Notes under the pieces: model-generated
What the model saw: the letters and a program-made list of their open reading frames with translations, nothing else
The model's database searches: none
What the model was told of the DNA's origin: nothing
Part shown: positions 9,019-17,540 of the stretch, one piece after another
Layout of the letters: each line of letters begins with the position of its first letter
How positions within the stretch are numbered: the first letter of the stretch is position 1
Position numbers and translations under genes: made by a program
NCBI RefSeq assembly: GCF_039851965.1
Contig: NZ_CP156674.1
Coordinates: 620,001-684,000 of the forward strand
Reading direction: 5' to 3'
Source of the DNA: Pseudalkalibacillus hwajinpoensis
Lineage (GTDB): Bacteria; Bacillota; Bacilli; Bacillales; Guptibacillaceae
Length of the DNA stretch: 64,000 nucleotides

Positions 9019-10773
9019 TCAACCCGTTTGTCGTGCTAGTATTTCCTTCCGATCCTGATACTGAATATCATAAATGCTGCGATAATAGCCATCGCTTTCA
9101 ATTAGTTCGTCGTGCTTTCCTCTTTCAACAACTTCTCCTTGACTCAACACTAGAATTTCATCTGCATGCTTAAGAGATGAAATACGGTGAGCTATGATAA
9201 AAGTTGTTCTTCCCTTCATCACTTCCTGGAACGCTTTTTGAATCTTTCCTTCCGTTTGCATATCAACGGCACTCGTCGCATCATCAAGAATGAGTATACT
9301 CGGATCAGTAAGAATCGCTCGTGCAATGGCAATTCTCTGCTTCTGACCACCAGAAAGTCCCATCCCGCGCTCCCCGAGTACCGTATCGTACCCATCTGGC
9401 ATTTCCATAATGAATTCATGAGCTTGCGCTCGCTTTGCAGCGTCTTCTATTTTCTCAAATGACACGTCTGGATCGCCGTATGCAATGTTGTCTCGTATCG
9501 TTGATGAGAATAAGAACGTTTCCTGTAATACAACACCTATATTTCTTCGAAGTGATTTAACTGTATAGTCATTGATATTTCTTCCATCAATATGAACTTC
9601 TCCCTGATTAGGCTCATAGAAACGAGCAATCAATTGAGTAATGGTCGTCTTACCTGCACCTGTTGCACCAAGCAACCCAATCGTCGTTCCTTTTGGTGCA
9701 TCAAATGAAATATCCTTTAAAGCTTCATCATCTTCAGAAGCATATTTGTGTGTCACATGGTTGAATACAACATGCCCTTCCATGCGCTCAACCTCAACGG
9801 CTCCATCTCTATCATAAATATCTTCCGATTCATCTAGAATTTCAAGCAGACGTTCTCCGGATGCCTTTGATTGCGAAAACGTATTAATGACAAATCCGAG
9901 GTTCATAATTGGCCATATGATATACCAGACAAGGCTGAAGAACGCAACAAGCTCACCTGGTTGTAGCTGATTTTGAAATACTAAGTAGCCGCCATACGAT
10001 AGTAGGAACACAACACATAAGTTCCCGATAAACTCCATTAGCGGGAAGAATTTTGCCCAGATATAAGAAGTTGTTAAGTAATTATCACGATAGTCAGTAT
10101 TGCTATCAACAAACTTATTGATTTCAAAATCTTCTCGTGATAAAGATTTAACGGTATTAATACCGCTAATATTTTCTTGCACTTTCGTATTTAGCCTGGC
10201 CATCGATTTACGAATTCCCCTGAAGGCAGGGTGCACGCGTTTATCAAACTGATACACTGTTATCGCAAGGAAAGGCAGCATCCCAAGCGTTACGATAGCA
10301 AGCGGTACCGAATAACTGAACATGACAACCAAACTAAAACTAACAATCAATATGAAGTTGATGACCTGTGCAAATCCGAACGAAAGAAAAAAACGAAATC
10401 CTTCTACGTCAGCTGTCAAACGGGACATCAAATCACCGGTCTTCGCATTATCGTAATAACGGAAAGGTAAATATTGTAGTTTTTTATAAAGCTCTTCTCT
10501 TAATCTGTAAACTGCTGTTACTCCAAATAAATCACCGAGATATTGATGGAAAAAAGTAGCGATCCCTTTCACGATCATAATGGCAATGAAGCCAAATGCT
10601 AGATATGGAACCCATTTGTACTCCTGCTTTAGAATGACATCATCAATTGTAAATTGTAATACCATTGGATATAGAACTGTAATTCCCGTCACAAACACCA
10701 ATGAGAAAACGGACCAAAGAAAAAGCTTCTTATATGGCCAGTAAAAATCCTTTAATCTCTTAAACGTATCCAT
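9019..10773 (-). CDS. ABC exporter half-transporter, degenerate-site subunit
   Basis: The start chosen is the ATG at 10773 (protein MDTFKRLKDF, 584 aa), because GGGTGGTG lies just upstream; a longer open frame has no such site. There are six membrane segments, then a nucleotide-binding domain with Walker A GATGAGKTT near residue 369 and a perfect LSGGQKQRIA signature near 474. In Walker B, ILILDDATS, Asp replaces the catalytic Glu. That makes the ATP site built from its own Walker motifs hydrolytically weak. The protein pairs with the downstream half-transporter. It is the first gene of the two-gene operon. Confidence 0.9.
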   Translation of the reverse strand: MDTFKRLKDFYWPYKKLFLWSVFSLVFVTGITVLYPMVLQFTIDDVILKQEYKWVPYLAFGFIAIMIVKGIATFFHQYLGDLFGVTAVYRLREELYKKLQYLPFRYYDNAKTGDLMSRLTADVEGFRFFLSFGFAQVINFILIVSFSLVVMFSYSVPLAIVTLGMLPFLAITVYQFDKRVHPAFRGIRKSMARLNTKVQENISGINTVKSLSREDFEINKFVDSNTDYRDNYLTTSYIWAKFFPLMEFIGNLCVVFLLSYGGYLVFQNQLQPGELVAFFSLVWYIIWPIMNLGFVINTFSQSKASGERLLEILDESEDIYDRDGAVEVERMEGHVVFNHVTHKYASEDDEALKDISFDAPKGTTIGLLGATGAGKTTITQLIARFYEPNQGEVHIDGRNINDYTVKSLRRNIGVVLQETFLFSSTIRDNIAYGDPDVSFEKIEDAAKRAQAHEFIMEMPDGYDTVLGERGMGLSGGQKQRIAIARAILTDPSILILDDATSAVDMQTEGKIQKAFQEVMKGRTTFIIAHRISSLKHADEILVLSQGEVVERGKHDELIESDGYYRSIYDIQYQDRKEILARQTG

Positions 10774-11015
10774 CCCACACCACCCTCTGACAATAAAAAA
10801 TTTTGAAATTAGTGACAATATACATAATATATCGGATTTCGAAATAAATAACCACCTATTAGGACTAAAATTTTGAATTATTTAAATGACGTACCTATCG
10901 AAGATGCGGAGTTGATATTTGGCTTAAGCCGTGGAAGGAAGGTTCCACTCGAATGAGCCAGATATCGTCGTAACCCACCTTTGAAGATAACATAAGGTTA
11001 ACTATAATAATTAAT
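10774..11015. other. intergenic region with an unexplained inverted repeat
   Basis: About 240 nt lie between the ABC operon start and the peroxiredoxin terminator. No open frame looks real. The stretch 10918-10962 contains nested inverted repeats: GTGGAA with TTCCAC around GGAAGG, an outer TGGCT with AGCCA, and a GGCTTAAGCC palindrome. No T-run follows, so it is not an ordinary terminator. Confidence 0.5.
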
Positions 11016-11054
11016 ACAAAAAAAACTCCAGAGAGGTTGTCCTCCCTGGAGTTT
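11016..11054 (-). terminator. terminator of the peroxiredoxin gene
   Basis: A 14-pair stem with one mismatch, AAACTCCAG-AGAGG paired to CCTCC-CTGGAGTTT with a TTGT loop, is followed on the minus strand by a run of eight T residues. The gene's stop codon is 11 nt away. Confidence 0.9.
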
Positions 11055-11064
11055 GGTTTGCATT

Positions 11065-11610
11065 CTATTTAAGTGTTTCTTGACCTGGCTTCCAGTTTGC
11101 TGGGCAAAGTCCGCCAGTTTGAAGTGCTTGAAGGACGCGTAGTGTTTCGTCTACGTCGCGACCAATGTTGTTGTGGTTAACAACAGAGTACTGAAGTTCA
11201 CCTTCAGGATTGATGATGAATAGTCCGCGAAGTGCAACACCTTCATCTTCAATGAATACGCCGTATTCTTTAGAAACTTTATGGTTTGTGTCAGCAGCAA
11301 GTGCGTAGTTAAGGTCACCTAGACCATTTGCGTCACGAGCAGTGTTGATCCATGCAAGGTGAGTATGGATAGTATCAGTTGATACACCGATTACTTCTGC
11401 ATCTAGATCATCGAACTCTTCGAAACGATCGCTAAGTGCTGTAATTTCAGTTGGACAAACGAATGTGAAGTCCATTGGATAGAAGAAAAGGACTGTCCAT
11501 TTATCGTTTTTCATATTTTCTTCAAGACTTACTTTACCAAATTCTTTGTCTGTCATAACTGCTTCCATTTCGAAGCGAGGTGCTTGTTTACCTACCATGC
11601 GTTCTACCAT
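11065..11610 (-). CDS. ykuU: 2-Cys peroxiredoxin (AhpC/TSA family, YkuU-like)
   Basis: The start at 11610 is chosen because AGGAGGG stands 8 nt upstream. The upstream frame extension overlaps the promoter. The 181-residue product has the peroxidatic Cys in DFTFVCPTE (about residue 52) and the resolving Cys in GGLCPANW (about residue 167), so it is a typical 2-Cys peroxiredoxin that reduces H2O2 and organic peroxides in the cytoplasm. Its position beside ykuT/ykuS matches ykuU of B. subtilis; ykuV is not adjacent. It has its own promoter, a palindromic candidate operator and a terminator. Confidence 0.95.
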   Translation of the reverse strand: MVERMVGKQAPRFEMEAVMTDKEFGKVSLEENMKNDKWTVLFFYPMDFTFVCPTEITALSDRFEEFDDLDAEVIGVSTDTIHTHLAWINTARDANGLGDLNYALAADTNHKVSKEYGVFIEDEGVALRGLFIINPEGELQYSVVNHNNIGRDVDETLRVLQALQTGGLCPANWKPGQETLK

Positions 11611-11659
11611 GTGTAAATCCCTCCTAGAAAATATCCTGCGGCTTTCGCCTACAAATGCC

Positions 11660-11688
11660 ATTATAGTACACGAGTTATTTTTAGTCAA
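11660..11688 (-). promoter_or_regulatory. peroxiredoxin promoter
   Basis: On the minus strand TTGACT (11683-11688) and a perfect TATAAT (11660-11665) are spaced by 17 nt. This lies about 50 nt upstream of the chosen start. The -35 lies within an 18-bp inverted repeat (11681-11698). Confidence 0.85.
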
Positions 11689-11698
11689 TATTAACTAA
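11681..11698. promoter_or_regulatory. palindrome overlapping the peroxiredoxin -35
   Basis: TTAGTCAATATTAACTAA is an inverted repeat perfect except for one position in each arm. It covers the -35 hexamer, a classic repressor position. The core does not fit the 15-bp PerR box, so the regulator is unknown. Confidence 0.45.
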
Positions 11699-11900
11699 TA
11701 ATTAATTTAATGTACGCAATAACCCTGCCCTCACTATCGTACCCACGTTTACAGGCAACTAAACAAGGTAACTTTAGTATACCGAAAATCGTTTCATTCG
11801 TCTTGTTTCAACACTTTACTTGAATTTACACGACAGCTTTCGATATACTTTGACCGTATACTATCTCTATATTAGAGACGTAATTGAAGGAGGAAGTTTA

Positions 11901-12737
11901 TTGGAACTCTTTGAAAACATTGACTGGGCAGGACTCCTCGTATCAACCGGATTGATTTTATTGAAGCTAATCGCTATTCTAATCGTTTATGCAATCGTAA
12001 AAACAATTGGAAATCGGTTTATTGAGAGAACATTTGGTCAGGTATCAGAAAGACAAAACATGAGCCCCGGTAGAGCGAATACGCTTAAAAATTTAGCGAA
12101 AAGCATCTTATCATATGTTCTAATCTTCATGGCAGTTGCTATCATATTTGAAACTTTCGGATTTGATATTAAAGCACTCATTGCCGGAGCAGGTATTATC
12201 GGACTTGCTGTTGGATTTGGTGCTCAAGGTCTAGTAAGTGACGTGGTAACCGGGTTTTTCATACTACTTGAAAAGCAGATGGATGTTGGAGACTACGTAA
12301 CAGCAGGCGGATTCGATGGCATCGTAGAAGAAGTTGGTCTTAGAACGACTCATATTCGTTCATTTGACGGTACGCTGAACTATGTGCCAAACCGAGAAAT
12401 TAGTTCATTAAGCAATCACTCTCGAGGAAACATGCGTGCACTCGTAGATATCGGTATTTCTTATGATGATAATATTGATGAAGCGATTAAAGTCATCCAG
12501 AGCGTATGTGACAATGTAGCAAGTTCGAACGAAGCAGTACTTGAAGGTCCTGACGTACTTGGCGTTCAAAGTCTTGGTTCATCAGATGTTGTGCTTCGTG
12601 TTCTTTGTCGAACAAAGAATATGGAACAATGGGGTGTAGAGCGCCAGCTGCGCAAGGAAATTAAAGAAGCGCTTGATGCTAACGGAATTGAAATTCCTTT
12701 CCCACACCAAGTTTATATCGAGAAGAAAGAACAGTAA
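11901..12737 (+). CDS. ykuT: small-conductance mechanosensitive channel (MscS family, YkuT-like)
   Basis: A TTG at 11901 is chosen because AAGGAGG lies 7 nt upstream; the longer frame from 11820 has no comparable site. The 278-residue product has N-terminal membrane segments, the MscS pore-helix/beta-domain signature (GLAVGFGAQGLVSDVV, then GFFILLEKQMDVGDYV) and a C-terminal cytoplasmic domain. It should release solutes on hypo-osmotic shock. It is divergent from the peroxiredoxin gene, as in the ykuT/ykuU neighbourhood. Confidence 0.93.
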   Translation: MELFENIDWAGLLVSTGLILLKLIAILIVYAIVKTIGNRFIERTFGQVSERQNMSPGRANTLKNLAKSILSYVLIFMAVAIIFETFGFDIKALIAGAGIIGLAVGFGAQGLVSDVVTGFFILLEKQMDVGDYVTAGGFDGIVEEVGLRTTHIRSFDGTLNYVPNREISSLSNHSRGNMRALVDIGISYDDNIDEAIKVIQSVCDNVASSNEAVLEGPDVLGVQSLGSSDVVLRVLCRTKNMEQWGVERQLRKEIKEALDANGIEIPFPHQVYIEKKEQ

Positions 12738-12800
12738 TCGTTTATTCACCGACTTGCATGGGTAAAGTAATCACAGACCTTCTAAAGGAGTGTGATTACC

Positions 12801-13007
12801 TTGCCTTACAATTCACGAAACGATCTTCCGGAGCAAGTGAAAGACAACTTACCCGCTCACGCACAAGATATCTTTAAAGAAGCGTTTAATTCTGCTTCAA
12901 AGCAATATGACTCGGAGAAAACCGCGTTTAAAGTAGCCTGGAGTGCAGTCGAGGAAAAGTATCAAAAGAACGACAATAGCAACTGGGTTAAAAAAGATAA
13001 TGAATAA
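12801..13007 (+). CDS. ChaB-family small protein
   Basis: Starting at the TTG at 12801 gives a 68-residue product beginning MPYNSRNDLPEQVKDNLP, the usual beginning of ChaB proteins. A GTG three codons upstream overlaps the AAAGGAG site and is less likely. ChaB proteins are small, helical and highly charged, and were first described as putative regulators of cation transport. The C-terminal AFNSASKQY...AFKVAWSAVEEKY region is the conserved repeat-like part. The stop lies inside the arm of a bidirectional terminator. Confidence 0.85.
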   Translation: MPYNSRNDLPEQVKDNLPAHAQDIFKEAFNSASKQYDSEKTAFKVAWSAVEEKYQKNDNSNWVKKDNE

Positions 13008-13034
13008 AAAAGAACCCCTCTCGGGGTTCTTTTC
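13006..13034. terminator. bidirectional terminator between chaB and ykuS
   Basis: The AAAAAAGAACCCC / GGGGTTCTTTTC hairpin with a TCTC loop has T-runs on both strands and serves the two convergent genes. Confidence 0.9.
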
Positions 13035-13039
13035 TATGT

Positions 13040-13282
13040 TTACTGGTAACGACTATCTACCTGCTGACACACCTGATCAGCTGTCATTCCATCTGCGTTA
13101 ATGACAGACCCCTTTGTACTCACTGTCTGCATTCCCATCACATTTTGGTCCTGTCCGGATACGACACAGCAATCACAGCCATTCGCATCACTCTCCTGTT
13201 TCAAAGGTACAACCTCGTAACCTTTTGCCTGGAGCGCCTGCGCTACATCAGAAAGCGTATCTTCTACAGCAATTCTCTTCAT
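13040..13282 (-). CDS. ykuS: UPF0180 family protein YkuS
   Basis: The ATG at 13282 has AAAGGAG 8 nt upstream and gives an 80-residue product beginning MKRIAVEDTLSDVAQAL. The length and the central CDCCVVSGQD segment are those of UPF0180 proteins. The biochemical role is not known. Its place downstream of dapL is the same as in B. subtilis. Confidence 0.9.
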   Translation of the reverse strand: MKRIAVEDTLSDVAQALQAKGYEVVPLKQESDANGCDCCVVSGQDQNVMGMQTVSTKGSVINADGMTADQVCQQVDSRYQ

Positions 13283-13416
13283 ATTCTTCACTCCTTTCAC
13301 CATCCAATTATGTATCCTCTCTAACACTATTATCATCACCACAGGAAGGAGGATTATACGTGAATAGAATGAATTCACCTTTAACAGTTTATTGTATAAA
13401 ACACCAAACGACACGG

Positions 13417-13445
13417 AAAAATCCCCGAGCATTTGCTCGAGGATT
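13417..13445 (-). terminator. terminator after dapL
   Basis: On the minus strand ATCCTCGAGCA pairs with TGCTCGGGGAT (one wobble pair) and is followed by TTTT. It lies 9 nt past the dapL stop. Confidence 0.8.
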
Positions 13446-13453
13446 ACGTCACG

Positions 13454-14569
13454 TTAATTCGCTATCTTATTTAAGTAAGCTGTCATCACATGGACTGCTG
13501 TATCAATCGCTCCTTCATCCGGCTTTAGAGTTGACGAATGAAGACCGGATTCTGAATTGACACCAAGCCAGAACATAAATCCCGGAATTTCTTTTAGGAA
13601 ATACCCGAAGTCTTCTCCAGTCATGGCTTCACGACATTCAACAACAGCTATATCGGAAAGTTTTCTAGCTTCTTCCATAAATGCTCGAACTAGTTCAGTA
13701 TCATTATAGACCTGATAATAATTCGAACCATAATCAATGGAAGCCTCACACTCAAATGAAGCCTCAATCCCTTTCACTATTGCTTCAATTCGTTTCTTTA
13801 CGAGGGACATAGAATCTGCTGTAAGAGTTCTAATCGTCCCTTCTACTCTAGCCGTCTCAGCAATAATATTTTGCTTGGTGCCTCCCTCAATTTTACCAAC
13901 TGTTACAACAGCTGAATCAAGTGGATCTACATTTCTCGCTACAATAGACTGAAACTGTGTAACAAGATGGCTGGCCGCGACAACCATATCCCTCGTGTGA
14001 TGAGGATATGCTGCATGACCGCCCTTGCCTTTTAAATTAATAAACAGCTCAGACGTATTCGCGAACAGCAATCCAGGTCTTGTCGCAATTGTTCCGACAG
14101 GATACTCTGGTGCGATGTGTAATGCTACCATTTGATCTGGCTTCCACGCCGTTAATTCTTCACTCTTAAGCATTGGGAGCGCACCACCAGGTCCTTCTTC
14201 TGCCGGTTGGAAAATGAACAGCAAATTGTCTTTAACTTTATGATTCGCATAATACTCAAGAAGTGAAAGCGCGATCGTCATATGAAAATCATGACCACAC
14301 GCATGCATATATCCTTCATGGTCAGATTGGTAATCATAGCCGGTCTCTTCATTGATAGGTAGACCATCAATATCTGTTCGGTAACCAATCGTTTTAGAAG
14401 GATTCTCTCCGCTCACGCGCACAAGGATACCGGTTCGCCATGTTTTAATCTCTAGGCGCTCCTGTGGAAGCTGTTCAATAAAGTGAAGAAGGTAGCGCTG
14501 CGTTTTAAATTCCTTAAATCCAATCTCAGGAATGCGATGCAACTCTCTTCGTACAGACCTTGTATCCAT
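13454..14569 (-). CDS. dapL: N-acetyldiaminopimelate deacetylase
   Basis: The 371-residue M20-family amidohydrolase has the metal-binding motif MHACGHDFHMT near residue 92 and the paired acidic motif QPAEEGPGG near residue 127. Its position 5 nt downstream of dapH identifies it as the deacetylase of the acetylated diaminopimelate branch of lysine and peptidoglycan synthesis (B. subtilis YkuR, 374 aa). The enzyme removes acetate from N-acetyl-LL-DAP in the cytoplasm. A general hippurate or amino-acid hydrolase is the alternative, but the operon context disfavours it. Confidence 0.93.
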   Translation of the reverse strand: MDTRSVRRELHRIPEIGFKEFKTQRYLLHFIEQLPQERLEIKTWRTGILVRVSGENPSKTIGYRTDIDGLPINEETGYDYQSDHEGYMHACGHDFHMTIALSLLEYYANHKVKDNLLFIFQPAEEGPGGALPMLKSEELTAWKPDQMVALHIAPEYPVGTIATRPGLLFANTSELFINLKGKGGHAAYPHHTRDMVVAASHLVTQFQSIVARNVDPLDSAVVTVGKIEGGTKQNIIAETARVEGTIRTLTADSMSLVKKRIEAIVKGIEASFECEASIDYGSNYYQVYNDTELVRAFMEEARKLSDIAVVECREAMTGEDFGYFLKEIPGFMFWLGVNSESGLHSSTLKPDEGAIDTAVHVMTAYLNKIAN

Positions 14570-14574
14570 TGAAA

Positions 14575-15294
14575 TTAATCGTTTTGAAGCTGACGAAGCT
14601 CTTTTTTAATTTCAGTTTTTGAACGTGTTTGATCATCGATTTTTTTCAATACGCGTGCAGGTGTACCAGCAACAAGTGTATATTCAGGTACATCTTCTGT
14701 TACAATCGCACCAGCTGCAACAACAGCACCCTTACCGACTTTTACGCCTTCAAGTACAACGGCATTCGCACCGATAACTACATCATCTTCAATGATAACC
14801 GGGCTTGCCGATGGTGGCTCGATAACGCCAGCAAGAACAGATCCAGCACCAATGTGACAGTTTTTACCGACAGTTGCTCGTCCGCCAAGAACAACGTTCA
14901 TGTCGATCATTGTACCTTCACCTACTACTGATCCGATGTTGATCATCGCGCCCATCATGATTACAGCATTGTTTCCGATCTCAACTTGATCACGGATAAC
15001 AGCGCCAGGCTCAATGCGAGCTTGAATGCCTTTAAGGTCAAGCATAGGAATGGCTGAGTTACGACGGTCGTTTTCAACTACATAATCTTCAATATTAGCT
15101 GCTTCTGCTTCAAGTGCTTTTTTGATATCTTTCCACTCACCAAAAAGAACACCTGTGTTACCAGTAATGAACGACTTCGTGTTGCTTCCAAAGTCAATCC
15201 CTTCGAGGTTCCCTTTTATATGTACTTTCACAGGAGTTGATTTCTCACTGTTTTGAATAAAGCTAATAATTTCGTTTGCATCCATCATTTTCAT
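14575..15294 (-). CDS. dapH: tetrahydrodipicolinate N-acetyltransferase
   Basis: The 239-residue protein starts MKMMDANEIISFIQNS, the characteristic DapH N-terminus. A left-handed beta-helix of hexapeptide repeats covers about residues 90-200 (for example IEPGAVIRDQVEIGNNAVI and GANAVVLEGVKVG). The enzyme acetylates tetrahydrodipicolinate with acetyl-CoA at the start of the acetyl-DAP pathway. AGGAGG precedes the start. It forms a two-gene operon with dapL. Confidence 0.97.
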   Translation of the reverse strand: MKMMDANEIISFIQNSEKSTPVKVHIKGNLEGIDFGSNTKSFITGNTGVLFGEWKDIKKALEAEAANIEDYVVENDRRNSAIPMLDLKGIQARIEPGAVIRDQVEIGNNAVIMMGAMINIGSVVGEGTMIDMNVVLGGRATVGKNCHIGAGSVLAGVIEPPSASPVIIEDDVVIGANAVVLEGVKVGKGAVVAAGAIVTEDVPEYTLVAGTPARVLKKIDDQTRSKTEIKKELRQLQND

Positions 15295-15393
15295 GGTTTA
15301 ATTCCTCCTTAGTTCATCCTGCTGAGCTTATTGCTTCAGCATGTGTCTCATTTTATCGTACATGATCGACAGCGTGAAGTCTAATCTTACAGG

Positions 15394-16251
15394 CTAGACA
15401 TTTAGTAATTCCATAAATTTTTGAACCTGTTTAAGCTGCATAGCCGTATCATTTGTCAATAGCCACGTATCACGCTTAAGCGGAGCCCCATCTCGGTCTG
15501 AAAGCGGAATCCGGAAGAACTCCTTATTATCCTCTGTAATACTGATTGAAGGAAGAATAGCATACCCGATTCCATTCAGCGCCATTTGTTTGCACGTTTC
15601 AATCTGATCTACGACGATTGTTTTCTTTGGCGGTGCGAACGACTGGGTTTGCCACCAATCCTGGATCTCTTGAAAATAAGTTGAATCACTTTTAAACTGA
15701 ATGAACGGCTTCTCTGTTTCCTGCAATTCATCAATCGACCGAATTGTCGTATCTACCAAAAAAAGTTCATCTGAAAGCAAGTAGTGACTTCTCCCTCTCC
15801 AATCAGGCTTTCCCCGTATAATACCGACGTGTATATCATCTTCGTACAGGTACTTTAATATGTCACTGCTCCAACCGGTAACAAGTGAAATTTTAACACT
15901 TGGGTAGTGTTCAACGAATTTCTTCAATACTGAAGGAAGCCAGTATTGTCCTATAATCGAAGCGACTGCAAGTTTCAATGTTCCGTGCACTTCAGAACTT
16001 AGTGCAGTTAGCGCTTCGTACACCTTCTCCTCTTGGCGAAGTGTCTCGTTTGCGAACGAAATAATTCGTTCCCCTGCTGGGGTAATGGTTAACCCTTTTT
16101 GAGAGCGGAGAAAAATTGGCACTCCCCATGCTTTTTCAATGGACTGAAGCCTTTGACTTAATGCAGGCTGGGAAACATACAGGCGCTCTGCAGCGCGTCT
16201 CATATTTTTTTCTTCTGCTAGTATGGAAAGAACCTGGTATTCAGAGCTCAA
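15394..16251 (-). CDS. ccpC: LysR-type regulator CcpC (YkuM)
   Basis: A TTG at 16251 with an AAGGGGTGG ribosome binding site starts a 285-residue LysR protein. The winged helix-turn-helix at residues 1-60 has NMRRAAERLYVSQPALSQRL as its recognition region, and the citrate-binding-like effector domain follows. The match to CcpC is strong, including IEKAWG, FLRSQKGLT and FIQFKSDSTYFQEI. In Bacillus CcpC represses the tricarboxylic-acid genes citZ and citB and responds to citrate. It lies upstream of dapH and divergent from the TauE gene. Confidence 0.9.
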   Translation of the reverse strand: MSSEYQVLSILAEEKNMRRAAERLYVSQPALSQRLQSIEKAWGVPIFLRSQKGLTITPAGERIISFANETLRQEEKVYEALTALSSEVHGTLKLAVASIIGQYWLPSVLKKFVEHYPSVKISLVTGWSSDILKYLYEDDIHVGIIRGKPDWRGRSHYLLSDELFLVDTTIRSIDELQETEKPFIQFKSDSTYFQEIQDWWQTQSFAPPKKTIVVDQIETCKQMALNGIGYAILPSISITEDNKEFFRIPLSDRDGAPLKRDTWLLTNDTAMQLKQVQKFMELLNV

Positions 16252-16410
16252 TCAGACCACCCCTTCTTCTTAATATAACCTTTGCTGACTTCTTCTTATA
16301 TCATAAGAAAAACTTATAATAATTCATCATTATAATCTAATTTCTTTATGGTTTGAAGTGGAATATACTGTGAAAGAAGAGAAGAATGTGATGGAAAAGG
16401 AAGATGTGTA

Positions 16411-17151
16411 ATGGAATGGCTCTGGTTGTTTGGCATCGGCCTTTTAGCAACTTTTATAGGAACTTTATCTGGAAGTGGCGGGTTAATCAATGTACCAGCG
16501 ATGATCTTGTTAGGTCTCCCGATTCACTCCATCATCTCTGCTAATAAATTCTCAAATATGCTCAGTTCATTTTCAAGTTTTTTTGTCCTATTAAAGCGCA
16601 AAGAATTATCGATGAGAGAAGCGATCAAAACCGGTCCCATTGCCTTAATTGGAGGAATCCTTGGAGGGCTATTCGCGTCCTCCCTTTCTCAACAGGCACT
16701 TCAGCTTTTCGCTGGAATCCTTCTCATTGTTGCACTTGGATTATCGTTTGTGAAAAAGACGCAAGCGACTCAATTATCAAGAAGAGTCCCGCTAAAATCG
16801 CTCCCTTTTGTTGGTATCATCGGCTGGTATGATGGCACCTTTGGCCCGGGGCAGGCAACGCTACAAATGCACTTATTTCGTCAAAGTGGTATTTCCTACC
16901 TTGCTTCCATTGGACTTACGAGGTTTAATACTTTTTTGAGCTGTACAGGGGCTGTCTTTGTATATTTCTTAAGTGACCACTTAAATATGGCCGTGGCCCT
17001 CCCGTTAGCAGCAGGATCAATAACAGGAGCACAAATCTCGGTGCGTATTGCGAACAGACTCTCTCTTAATCAAGTTAATTGGCTGCTTCGTTCCATGACG
17101 ATCCTTCTTATTTTCCAGGTTTGTTTTAGTATTTTTAAAAATCAATTTTAA
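16411..17151 (+). CDS. TauE/SafE-family sulfite/anion permease
   Basis: The 246-residue protein has about eight membrane segments in two TauE repeats. The first begins GTLSGSGGLINVPAMILLG and the second has GWYDGTFGPGQATLQ. Members export sulfite, sulfoacetate or related anions. Here a VOC gene follows after 17 nt, suggesting cotranscription. The substrate cannot be told from the sequence. Confidence 0.85.
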   Translation: MEWLWLFGIGLLATFIGTLSGSGGLINVPAMILLGLPIHSIISANKFSNMLSSFSSFFVLLKRKELSMREAIKTGPIALIGGILGGLFASSLSQQALQLFAGILLIVALGLSFVKKTQATQLSRRVPLKSLPFVGIIGWYDGTFGPGQATLQMHLFRQSGISYLASIGLTRFNTFLSCTGAVFVYFLSDHLNMAVALPLAAGSITGAQISVRIANRLSLNQVNWLLRSMTILLIFQVCFSIFKNQF

Positions 17152-17168
17152 AATGGGAGTGTTAGTCT

Positions 17169-17537
17169 ATGTCTATTAACTATAAGCGACTCCATCACCT
17201 TCAAATTTGCATCCCTTCTGGTGAAGAAGAGAGGGCAAGAGATTTTTATTTAAGCAAACTTGGTTTTCAAGAAATTGAAAAACCGAAACAGCTTAAGAAA
17301 AATGGTGGCTTCTGGGCAGAAATCGCAAACATTGAAATACACATTGGAGTCGAAAAACAGGTCATACCAGGTAAGAGACATCCTGCATTTGAAGTAAATG
17401 ATATCGAAAATGCTAGAGAACATCTGAAAAAGCATAACGTTACCATTCAACCTCAAATAGAGATCGATGGTTACAAGCGCTTTTCATTCTATGACCCTTT
17501 TAAAAATCGTATCGAATTCATTGAACCAACGAAATAG
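17169..17537 (+). CDS. VOC-superfamily (glyoxalase/bleomycin-resistance fold) protein
   Basis: The 122-residue product has two beta-alpha-beta-beta-beta modules. Candidate metal ligands are His in HHLQICIP, Glu or His in EIHIGVEKQ, and Glu near the end in NRIEFIEP. VOC proteins include glyoxalases, dioxygenases and antibiotic-binding proteins, so the reaction is open. A GGGAGTG ribosome binding site stands before the ATG. Its stop is 3 nt from the convergent MFS gene, with no terminator visible between them. Confidence 0.8.
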   Translation: MSINYKRLHHLQICIPSGEEERARDFYLSKLGFQEIEKPKQLKKNGGFWAEIANIEIHIGVEKQVIPGKRHPAFEVNDIENAREHLKKHNVTIQPQIEIDGYKRFSFYDPFKNRIEFIEPTK

Positions 17538-17540
17538 ACA

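Noticed and set aside
7202..10773. cydCD haem/thiol exporter downstream of cydAB
   Set aside because: The genes are upstream of cydAB in transcription order, separated by a terminator and promoter, and the degenerate-site pattern fits multidrug/lipid exporters.
11681..11698. PerR box at the peroxiredoxin promoter
   Set aside because: The symmetry and length (18 bp, even-centred) do not fit the 15-bp, odd-centred PerR consensus.
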